A DNA stretch of 64,000 bases from DATAXI01 sp963756185 (GTDB taxonomy: Bacteria > Verrucomicrobiota > Verrucomicrobiia > Chthoniobacterales > Chthoniobacteraceae). Shown here one piece after another: positions 53,809 to 62,544 of this stretch; positions within the stretch are counted from its first letter, which is position 1, and every line of letters starts with the position of its first letter. Under the pieces are notes generated by a model that saw only the letters and a list, made by a program, of their open reading frames with translations, was not told the DNA's origin and did not search any database. The stretch is taken from assembly GCA_963756185.1 (NCBI GenBank), contig CAVWMS010000015.1:434001-498000 (forward strand), written 5' to 3'. The position numbers and the translations under genes were made by a program.

Positions 53809-53914
53809 CGGCTTTAGATTGGCAATCGAAACCCGCCTGCGACTATGGCTTGAAAATGAGAAACCCGATTCGACCGCTTCCCTCGTACTCTTATCAATCA
53901 ATACCGACACAGAC

Positions 53915-56476
53915 ATGAAAACGATACGCGTTTGCTTTCATTCCGTTGAACCGCTGGAATCCCGAATCGCCCCGGCGATGGTCACCTTGCATATCGTCAA
54001 CCCCAAGACGGCTACTTATACCGACGTGGACGGGGATCATGTGACGGTGAAGGTCTCGATCGGCGCCCTGACCACGAGCCTGTTTACCGGCGTAGCCGGC
54101 GCAAAGGGCGACCAATTGCAGGAGCTGAACCTCAGTGGAGCGGGCTTCGATGGCGCGAGCCTGACGGTCAGCGTGGCCAGGGTACCTGGCGGGGACGGGC
54201 TTGCAAACATCGGTTTTATCGACGGAGGCGCCAACAACCTGGGCACTGTTACCATTCCCGGTGATCTCGGCCTCATCGCCGCGGGCAACGGGAGCGCCAC
54301 GGTAGCGGCCATCAAGGCGCTTTCGGTCAATTCCATCGGGATGCTCGGGACCGATACCCAGGCTTCCGGAAGCCCGAGCCTCGATAGTGTCATCGACGGA
54401 GCGGTCGGCTCGTTGACGGTAAAGCACGACTTTGCCGGTGCGTTTTTCGATGTGAGCGGTGGCGCGGCGGGGATGCTTGGTTCGGTCACGATCGGCGGCT
54501 CGCTCATCGGCGGGAGTGGCCCCGACAGCGGCGAAATCATGACCTCGGGCAACATGGGCGCGGTCAAAATATCGGGCGATTTGGCAGGCGGCGGCGGAGA
54601 GGATTCGGGCGTGATTTGGAGCAGTGGTGCGCTGGCCTCGGTTTCAATTGGCGGCTCGATGGTTGGCGGATTCGGCTCATTGGAGAGCGCGACGATCTTT
54701 GCGGAGGTAGGAATTACCGGGGGGGTTGCGATCAGGGGCAGCCTTGTGGGCGGCACCGGGACGGATTCGGGCTATATCGATACGGATGGGGGCATTGGGA
54801 ATGTGACCATCGGCGGCTCGCTCATTGGCGGCAGCGGAAACCAGAGCGGGCTGATCAATAGCGGCGCCGGCATGGGGAATGTGACGATTGCCCATAACGT
54901 CCAGGGCGGCTCGAATTCCTCTACCGGAACAATCATCGCCGGCGCCACCATGGGTGACGTAAAGATTGGCGGGTCGGTCACCGGAGGTGCGGGGGGAGGC
55001 AGCGCGGTGATACGGGGCACCACCGGCTTAGGGACCGTGGCCATCGGCCAGAATGTCATCGGGGGCACCGCCTCATTCACGGGCTACATCGTGAGCGATG
55101 CGAACATGGGCAATGTCACGATCGGCGGCTCGCTCATCGGCGGCAGCGGCACGACGGATACGGGCGAAATTACGACGGGCGGCAGCATGGGGGTGATAAA
55201 GATCGGCCACGAAATCCAAGGCGGGCCGGGGGTAAAATCGGGGTTCATTTATGAAAATGGCGCGTCGAGCACCAGCATTGCGGGCGTGAGCGTTGGCGGG
55301 TCGCTGGTGGGTGCGGCCGGCGACGATTCCGGGCTGATCTATTCCAACGGCGCGATAGGCCCGGTAAATATCGGCGGCAGCATTGAGGGCGGGGCGGGCG
55401 GATTGAGCGGCGCCGTCAATGCCGACGGCGCGCTGGCGTCAGCCCGAATCGGCGGCGATCTGGTGGGAGGAACGGGCGGCACTACCGGCTTCATCTTCGC
55501 GGGCGGGAATACCGGGAATGTAACGGTAGGCGGTTCGCTCATCGGGGGGTCCAATGCCAGTGTGACTTTTACCGCCTACATCAATAGTGAGGGAACGCTG
55601 GGTTCCGTTAAGATCGGCCACGACATCCAGGGGGGTGTGACTCCTCATTCGGCCTATGTCTTCAGCGGCGGAACGCTGGCGAGCGCGACCGTGGGTGGCT
55701 CGATCATCGGCGGCACAGGCACCAGCACCGCCGAAATCCATACCGGGGGAAACGCGGGACCCATCGTCGTGGCGGGGTCGCTCATCGGCGGGAGCGTCAC
55801 CGGCTCCGCCTCGCTGGATTCCACCGGCGACATCCAGAGCAATTCGCAGCTTACGAGCGTCACCATTGATGGATCAGTCATTTCCGGCGTCAATGAGAGC
55901 ACCGGGACGCTTACGGAAAGCGGCTCGATCCGCGCCTCCGATGGCATCGGGTCGCTTACCGTCAAAGGCAGTCTCCTCGGGAACACCATCGGGACCGCGT
56001 CGCCCGTCATTATTACGGCGATGGGCCAGGCGGTGAAGACGACCACCGACATCGCCATTGGCAAACTTACCGTTGGCGGCAGCGTGGAGGATGCCCAAAT
56101 CCTCGCGGGTTACAGCGAAAACCTCACGGCGACGGATCCGAACGCGCAAATCGGCGCCGTCACCGTGGGAGGCGATTGGGTGGCCAGTGACATCGTCGCG
56201 GGCGCCACCAACACCGGCTACCCGGATTTTGGCGACACCAACGATGCCAGGATCACCGGCGGCACCACGGCCATCCTCTCGAGGATTGCGAGCATCACCA
56301 TTGGCGGTGAGGTATTCGGCACTCCTGTTTCGGTGGATCCGACGGATCATTTCGGCTTCGTTGCCGAGAGCATCGGCTCGGTGAAGATCGCCGGCAGCGC
56401 CATTGTTGTTCCGACAAGCAACACTCCCGAACTCATCGGCGAAACTGACGACATGACCATTCACATCATTTCGTAG
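53915..56476 (+). CDS. large beta-repeat surface protein with LESR-type N-terminus
   Basis: 853 residues from ATG 53915 (earlier frame overlaps the phosphatase gene). N-terminus FHSVEPLESRIAPAMV is a variant of the LEPR/LEAR motif that opens giant secreted proteins of Planctomycetes and Verrucomicrobiota. The rest is a glycine/valine-rich beta array, mostly about 26 residues per unit with consensus MGNVTIGGSLIGGSG plus SGxIxSGG; at least 20 units can be followed by eye. No enzymatic motif. Likely a surface or matrix adhesin. Ends 60 bases from the convergent giant gene. Confidence 0.75.
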   Translation: MKTIRVCFHSVEPLESRIAPAMVTLHIVNPKTATYTDVDGDHVTVKVSIGALTTSLFTGVAGAKGDQLQELNLSGAGFDGASLTVSVARVPGGDGLANIGFIDGGANNLGTVTIPGDLGLIAAGNGSATVAAIKALSVNSIGMLGTDTQASGSPSLDSVIDGAVGSLTVKHDFAGAFFDVSGGAAGMLGSVTIGGSLIGGSGPDSGEIMTSGNMGAVKISGDLAGGGGEDSGVIWSSGALASVSIGGSMVGGFGSLESATIFAEVGITGGVAIRGSLVGGTGTDSGYIDTDGGIGNVTIGGSLIGGSGNQSGLINSGAGMGNVTIAHNVQGGSNSSTGTIIAGATMGDVKIGGSVTGGAGGGSAVIRGTTGLGTVAIGQNVIGGTASFTGYIVSDANMGNVTIGGSLIGGSGTTDTGEITTGGSMGVIKIGHEIQGGPGVKSGFIYENGASSTSIAGVSVGGSLVGAAGDDSGLIYSNGAIGPVNIGGSIEGGAGGLSGAVNADGALASARIGGDLVGGTGGTTGFIFAGGNTGNVTVGGSLIGGSNASVTFTAYINSEGTLGSVKIGHDIQGGVTPHSAYVFSGGTLASATVGGSIIGGTGTSTAEIHTGGNAGPIVVAGSLIGGSVTGSASLDSTGDIQSNSQLTSVTIDGSVISGVNESTGTLTESGSIRASDGIGSLTVKGSLLGNTIGTASPVIITAMGQAVKTTTDIAIGKLTVGGSVEDAQILAGYSENLTATDPNAQIGAVTVGGDWVASDIVAGATNTGYPDFGDTNDARITGGTTAILSRIASITIGGEVFGTPVSVDPTDHFGFVAESIGSVKIAGSAIVVPTSNTPELIGETDDMTIHIIS

Positions 56477-56535
56477 GCAACCAATCAGGCGTTCCCTCGA
56501 ACTGAATGTACTTTGCAAGAAAAGCGCGTGGTTCC

Positions 56536-59500
56536 CTAAGGATAGGTAATCGTCAACTCCAGGAACCGATGCGGCTGGGAGTTGATCGCGGTTCCATCCA
56601 TGACCGTTACTGCTCCGGAAACGTCCGTAACGGTAGAGCCGGAGACCTGCCAGGAGGAGGCGCCCGCGGCGCGCGACGCGATGGTTGTCCAGGTCACCAG
56701 ATCGTCGGAGGCAATCACTGAGTAAGTGATATCTGTCGCGGATAAGTTGCGCTGAAATTGAATCTCCAAAAAGCCGCCGTTGTTCGAAACCACGGGCAGG
56801 CCGACTACCGAGTCCACCAGCGGATTCATTCCCAGTGCGTATTTGATCAAATTTGCGACTCCGTCGCCGGCGGGCGCGGCGGTCGGGCCGGAGACCGCGG
56901 GATTGTCCAATTGAGAAGCGCTGAAGTATTGGTCCTGCCATTGGCCCCACGGTGACTGGGCTACGGCGATCGAGCCGTTGATGCCGAGGTTCGAGGTGTT
57001 CCACGAATAGGTGCTGTTTGGAAGCGCCGGCATGGAATAGCCGGTAAACGCGCCGCCATAAGTGCCCGCGGTGAACAAGGTGAATGTCTGGCCCGCGCTG
57101 AGCGTGCCGGAGAGATTGGTTACGCTCAACGTGCCGCCGTAAGTGACCCTTGAGGCATTGAAGAGAGAAGTGCAGGCGCCGGTGGACGCGTTGATATCGA
57201 AGAGGGCCGAGCCGGACAGGGTAAGCGCATTGCCGCCGAGGTTGAGGGATCCTGCGCCGCCGGTCCCGGGCGCGAGCGTGCCACCGCTGGCAACAGTTAC
57301 AGCGCCGGTCGTCCCGGTGCCCGCAAGCACGCCGCCGCTGATGGTCACCGCGCTGCCGGCAACCGAGCCGGCGAGATCGAGCATGCCTCCGTCGACAGTC
57401 GTCGGGCCGCTGTAAGTGTTCGCGCCGTTCAAGTCGAGTGTGCCGCTGGAAACGGTCAGCGCGACCGTGTGGTTGCCGCTCCCCAGGGTATTGACGATCA
57501 CTCCGTCGAACACGCTGAGTCCGCCTGCAAAGGTGAGCGTGCCGTTTGAAGTGGTGCTGCTGTTTCCGATTTCGTTGACGGTGGTACCCGACGTGCCGAT
57601 GGCAAGACCGCCAACGGTTTGACTACAGCCGTTGAGGTCCAGGATGCCGGGTGCGCCTTGGGACAAGGCGCCGGTACTCGCGCCACTGTATCCCAGCGTC
57701 AACGTGCCGGATGCAGGCAGGGCATTGGTGGCTCCCAATTGCAGGGTGCCCTGATCCACGAATGTGCCGCCGCTCCAGTTGTTGGTCGAGTTGGCGAGGT
57801 TGAGCGTTCCGCCGCCAGTCTCAATCAAGGCGTATCCAGAGCCGCTGTCCGAAACAACGCCATCGATCGTGGTGATCAAATTTGCCTTGATGTTGAGCAG
57901 GACGCTCGAACCCAGTTTGACCGGGCCGAGCATGGTGGTGGTGGCGGAGATACGGAGGGTGCCCTGAGGAGCGCCGCCATCCCCGGACCACTCGGTACCG
58001 GAGAGAACCCAGTTGCCGGCAAAGACCGCGTTGGTCGCGCTATCGTCGATGAAGTATTGGCCGCCGGGGGCGACCGTAATCAAAGACGCGCCGGTAAACT
58101 CGTCATAGGCCGAGTACCCGGTCACGTCACTGGAGACTTGCAATCTGGCAGCATTTTCAATCGTCAATGTTCCGGTAAAGCCGGCGTTGCTGCCATCGAG
58201 TTTCATCGAGTAGTTGTCGGCTGCCGGAGGGGTGTCAAGGACTATGGCGCCTGTGCCGGAGGTGGCGCCCAGATTACTGCCGGGGTTGGCGCTATAATCA
58301 AAGGCCAACGTACCATTGTCCGTCACCGGGCTGGCTGAGCCAGAGGTCGAGGCGAGGCCGAGTTGGGCGGTGGCATTGCCGCCAGTGCCGACCAGCAATG
58401 TCGCCCCGGAGTTGATAGTGGTTGTACCGCTGTAAGTATTGGAGCCGGTGAGGATGAGCGTGCCGGTCCCAGTGGCCACGAGTCCCTCGGTGCCGGAAAG
58501 GACAGGCGTTAATCGTGGCCGTGTGGTTCTTGACCGTGATCGTGGGCGTGGGCGTCGAGCCGGAGCCGCTGAGCGTCAGCGTACCTCCGCTGCCGCTATT
58601 GACAACCCACCCGTAAGACGCGGCATCGCCAAAGACCAGGTTCCCAACCAGTTGTGCGGCATCCAGGGTGACGGTCGCGGTGCTGGTCAGGCTCAATGTA
58701 CTGAAGTCCGCCGTGAAGCCGTTCCCGCTGGGGATGCCATTGCCCTGCCAATTTGCGGGCGTCGTCCAGGAACCGCCCGCCGGGTTGGTCCAGATGCCGT
58801 CGGTGGCAGTGGATTCAATCGAGATCGAGTCCGAGCCGGTCACGCCCCCGGAGCTGGCTGTAACAGTCGCTGTTCCGCCGGAGCCGGACGGCGCGGTGTA
58901 CAACGCGGTCGTCGAGGTAATGGCGGCGATGCTGCCGGCCGTTGCCATCCAGCTTAGCGAAGAACTGGTGATCGGGTTGCCAAATTGGTCCGCGCACGAG
59001 CCCGTCAATTGCAGCGTGCCGCCGAGGATGACAGTGGGATCCACGGGCGCCACCGCGATGCTGCTGAGAGTCTGCGGGACAGTGATGCTGGCCGTGCTCG
59101 ACGTGGTCAGCCAGCCCAGATCGGTAATGGTAACCACAAAGGTGTAAGTGCCCGCGCGGTTGATGGTGGCCGTGACACTTTTCGACGCATTATTTCCATC
59201 GTTTGAGTATACCGGCGTAGCGGCTCCGCTGGGCACCGAGGTAGCGGCCCAAGTGTAAGTCAAACTCGAGGTATCATGCCCATCGGGATCTGTTCCCGAG
59301 GCGGAGAGCGCCACCGTCGTCGAAGTGCTGAGGGTGGCCGTTGCGCTTACAGCCACCAGCGGCGGGGAATCAGTCACCGTGACGCCGGCCGAGCCGCTGA
59401 CGCTGCCACACGTGGCCACCACGGTCCCGCTGCTTGTAATGTAGTCCCCGGTATAAAGGCCTGAGCCGCTGACCGACCCAGCGCCCAGAACGCTCCAGCT

Positions 59501-61486
59501 CAAGTTGAGCGGCACCTGCATCGCATCCCCATTCGTATCGAATCCAGTTGCAGTGAACTGCTGGGTGCCCCCGGAAGCCAGGCTCGCCGCGGTGGGCGAG
59601 AGCACAATCGAACCGAGGGACGGTCCAGTGGGATTTACAGTCAGGTTAAAGAAGTAACTGTCCGACCATGGCCCGCTGGAGCCGGCGCCGGTGCCGGTCA
59701 CGACGATCGGGAAAGTGCCAATGGGGCCGGTGCCGCTGGTGACTACCGTCAGCGCGGACGAGCCGCTCGTGGTGATCGAGGTTGGATTGAGCGTCGCGGT
59801 CGCCCCGGCAGGCAGGCCGCTCACGGTCAATGCGACGGGGCCCGTGAAGCCGTTGACAGGAGTAACATTGACGGTAGCCGTGACCGAGGAGCCGCTGAGA
59901 ATCGTCTGGACGGGCGCCGTGCCGGATAGAGCAAAGACCGAGTAACCGATGTTACCCAGCGCCGTCGCGCCAAGCCGCTCCTTCAACTGCCGCATGTACA
60001 GGCTTTGAGGCGTCAGGATTGTCCCTTCGGCATCGTATGTGCCATCGTCGCTGTACGAATATTTCGAACCCGTGCCGCCGATCGTCCAGTTATAATGGTA
60101 GGGCAATGCGGGCGCCTCCAATTGGAACTGCGGCACCTGGCAGTTATACATAATGCTGAACCCCGCGCCCCATCCCTGGCCGGAGCCGTCGGCGCCGCGA
60201 TTGTTGATGGCCATATAAGGCGTGTAAGTAGGGTCCGGATCGGCGGCCATGGTGATGTTATCATGCAGCGCGCCCGCGGCCCAGCGCTGGTGCGGTCCCC
60301 CGTTGTAATGCGTGCCGGAGCAGGTGAAGTTGAGAAAGACATTAGGCCCGGCGGTCGAATCCTGCGTAACCATGATATGGTAATACGGGCCCGACGAGGT
60401 ACACCGGTGCATGAGGCATAGCTGGCCGGAGATGGTATAGGCCGCGGGCGCGGCGTCGGCCGTGCCGGTGCCGGGCAACTGGTAAACGCAATCCTGCGCT
60501 GTGCACCATTTGGTGCCCCCTCCGAACGTGAGGCCGTTGCCCCAGCCTTGCATGACGACATTCTGCATCCATGCATTCTTCGTGTTCGTGTAATTGGCGA
60601 ATACGCCAGTCAGAATATCCACTGGATAATCGGTAATTTCGCCGATACCAACCAGGTTTTCGATGCCCACCTGCGAGATTCTGCTATCGGTCTCCACCCA
60701 GACCTGGCCGGTGGTCCACTGCTGCTCGATCGGGTTGTCCAGCGGCACGTCGATGGTGATCTGACTGCCGCTGATGGCGGTGACCTGTCGCTCGAAATGC
60801 AGGCCGGTGGTCGATCCCGCCGTCCAATAGGCATTCATCCCGATCGCGTAAACCCATTGCGTCGACCATGGCCGCTGGATGACGATGGTATCGCCCACCG
60901 CGAAACCCGAGGTGGTGTTGACGTGGAATGAAGTCGCCCCGAGTGGGACATAGTTGTCGGTAATGGTGTAAGTGTTGCCCGATTGGCCCGTCGAGCCCGA
61001 GCCGCCGACGTTAATGACGTTCCGAGCGGAGCCGGTGACGAGAAGCACGGTTCCCGTCGAACTATTGGTGCCCGAGCCGCGCAGAACAACTCCGCCTACG
61101 CTCATCGTAAGCGTGCCGGCTATTTCATAAGTGCCCGATTCCAGCAACACGGCGCCGCGAATCCCGCTGGAGTTGGCCGTCAACTTTCCAACGGCATTGA
61201 TCGCGTTTTGAATATTGCTCGTATTGTCGCCGGCCACGGGACCGATGGTATCCTCAACCGCCGCGACCGGGAGGGAGACGCCGCCCCCTTCGTAGCCGGC
61301 ATACGAGAAGTCCGGGATTTTGTTTCCCTCGGGGTCGGTGTAATAGGTCAGATTGCCATTCGATCCGAAATGGACCCACGTCGATTGCGCCGCGCGCAAA
61401 CTCCCGGTGATCCCCGCCGCGAGGAGAAAAATCCCCAGAAAACGGATGGCGGCAACGATGAAGTTGGAGGTTTTGGGGAGGATCAT
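56536..61486 (-). CDS. giant secreted protein: beta-helix, Ig-like and autotransporter-type repeats (frameshifted)
   Basis: About 1649 residues if one extra base near 58504 is removed. ATG 61486 gives signal peptide RFLGIFLLAAGITGSLRAA. N-terminal 500 residues form a right-handed beta-helix of the pectate-lyase superfamily (AVLLESGTYEIAGTLTMSVGG, VQNVVMQGW-type spots). Then Ig-like/PKD modules (SATLSTSTTVALSASGTDPDGHD, VTLDPTVILGG region), and many autotransporter-associated beta-strand repeats in the second half (GTGTLILTGSNTYSGTTTINSG, TLDLNGANTYSGPTTVDGG). The end (GDGVANLIKYALGMNPL ... RFLELTITYP) is a module common at the C-terminus of such verrucomicrobial proteins. Current frames stop at 58298 and restart at 58479, so as sequenced the protein is cut in two. 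Confidence 0.8.
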
Positions 61487-61708
61487 TTTCGGCCGATGGG
61501 GATCGCCGGGAAAAATCGAGCGGCTTTGGAAAGATGCTACCCGGGAACGATATAGCACCTTCGCACTGAGAGTACCGGCTTCCAGCCGGGGCGTCAATGG
61601 CGGAAACAGATGCCCGGGGCCGACACGGCGATCGGCGCTCACCAGCGATCATCTCTCGGTGGGCGGAAGGAAACTTGGGGTTAGGCGACATTTTCTGCCA
61701 AATTTGAC

Positions 61709-61817
61709 TCACACCGACAAATTCCTGTCCAGCGTCCGATACTGTATCGCCTCACTGACATCCTGCGCCTTCAACTGCTCATGCCCGGCGAGGATGACAA
61801 CGGTGCGAGTCACCTTC
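61709..61817 (-). pseudogene. remnant duplicate of the comM 3' end
   Basis: Translated on the minus strand this 35-codon stretch ends DVSEAIQYRTLDRNLSV and then TGA; it begins directly after the stop (TAA, 61818-61820) of the small gene. It matches the intact comM end (DVSEAIQYRTLDRNLWV) at 24 of 35 residues, and many differences are in third codon positions. It is in direct orientation with comM. No upstream comM body is attached. Confidence 0.85.
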
Positions 61818-62018
61818 TTAGTGATTATCGATCACACAGCCCGCATTCACCTTTTCTCTTTGCTTGCGCAATCTGAGGGTCAGCGTCTCCGCCTCTTCCA
61901 GCCACTCCAGTTTTTCACGCAGAGTGGTATGGCGGCCCTGAAGCAATACGTGCTCGCGAGCGCCTTCGGCCGTGCAGCATTTCCAGCCTGGATGCGCGTA
62001 GAGCTCGGCTTTTGTCAT
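61818..62018 (-). CDS. small charged protein downstream of nucleotidyltransferase, 66 aa
   Basis: Start overlaps the stop of the upstream nucleotidyltransferase gene (four bases). Contains TLREKLEWLEEAETLTLRLRKQ, a coiled-coil helix, and Cys/Gly at the N-terminal half (HPGWKCCTAEGAREH). Unknown, but the overlap suggests that it is the partner of the nucleotidyltransferase, like an antitoxin or adaptor. Confidence 0.6.
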   Translation of the reverse strand: MTKAELYAHPGWKCCTAEGAREHVLLQGRHTTLREKLEWLEEAETLTLRLRKQREKVNAGCVIDNH

Positions 62019-62530
62019 GTGGCAGGATGTTCGCCCGATTTTCTCTTCAATTCAAGCGCTTGAATATCCAGCAGGTCCTGCGGCCGCCCTGCATCGCGTT
62101 TCATGGCGAGAAGCGTGTCCAAAGTTACAATAGGCGCCGGCAGTCCCGGCGCGACTTCCATCCGTTCGGCGATTCTGTATTCGCGTTCGAAATCGAACGG
62201 CTCGTAAACAAAGACGTCCAGAGGCGTGCGTCGATGCAGATCGCTCCAAAGCTTGAGAACCAGCATATTTTTATCCCTTCTCCAGGACTCCCGCAGAGAG
62301 GAATTTGCGAAATCCTCGGCCGTAACCGGAATGGCAGGAGCGTAACCGATACTGAACAGAGCGTGCAGGCCTCGAGTCACATTGCCAGTCTCGAGGCCAA
62401 TCACCAGGTCCAAATCCCGTGTCAAGCGTTCATATCCATGGGCGTTGACCGCAAGCCCACCGACGATGAGGTAGCGGGTTTCAGAGCCATTCAAAGCCCA
62501 TATAACCGCCTCTATGCTGCGAAGCTCCAT
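62015..62530 (-). CDS. AbiEii/MNT-type nucleotidyltransferase
   Basis: 171 residues. LIVGGLAVNAHGYERLTRDLDLVI carries the GG-x-D-x-D pattern of DNA polymerase beta-type nucleotidyltransferases, and VTLDTLLAMKRDAGRPQDLLDIQAL is typical of the AbiEii toxin-like group. Such proteins are toxins or substrate-modifying components of TA modules. It begins 14 bases after the comM stop on the same strand. Confidence 0.8.
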   Translation of the reverse strand: MELRSIEAVIWALNGSETRYLIVGGLAVNAHGYERLTRDLDLVIGLETGNVTRGLHALFSIGYAPAIPVTAEDFANSSLRESWRRDKNMLVLKLWSDLHRRTPLDVFVYEPFDFEREYRIAERMEVAPGLPAPIVTLDTLLAMKRDAGRPQDLLDIQALELKRKSGEHPAT

Positions 62531-62544
62531 CGCTCAATTCCAAG

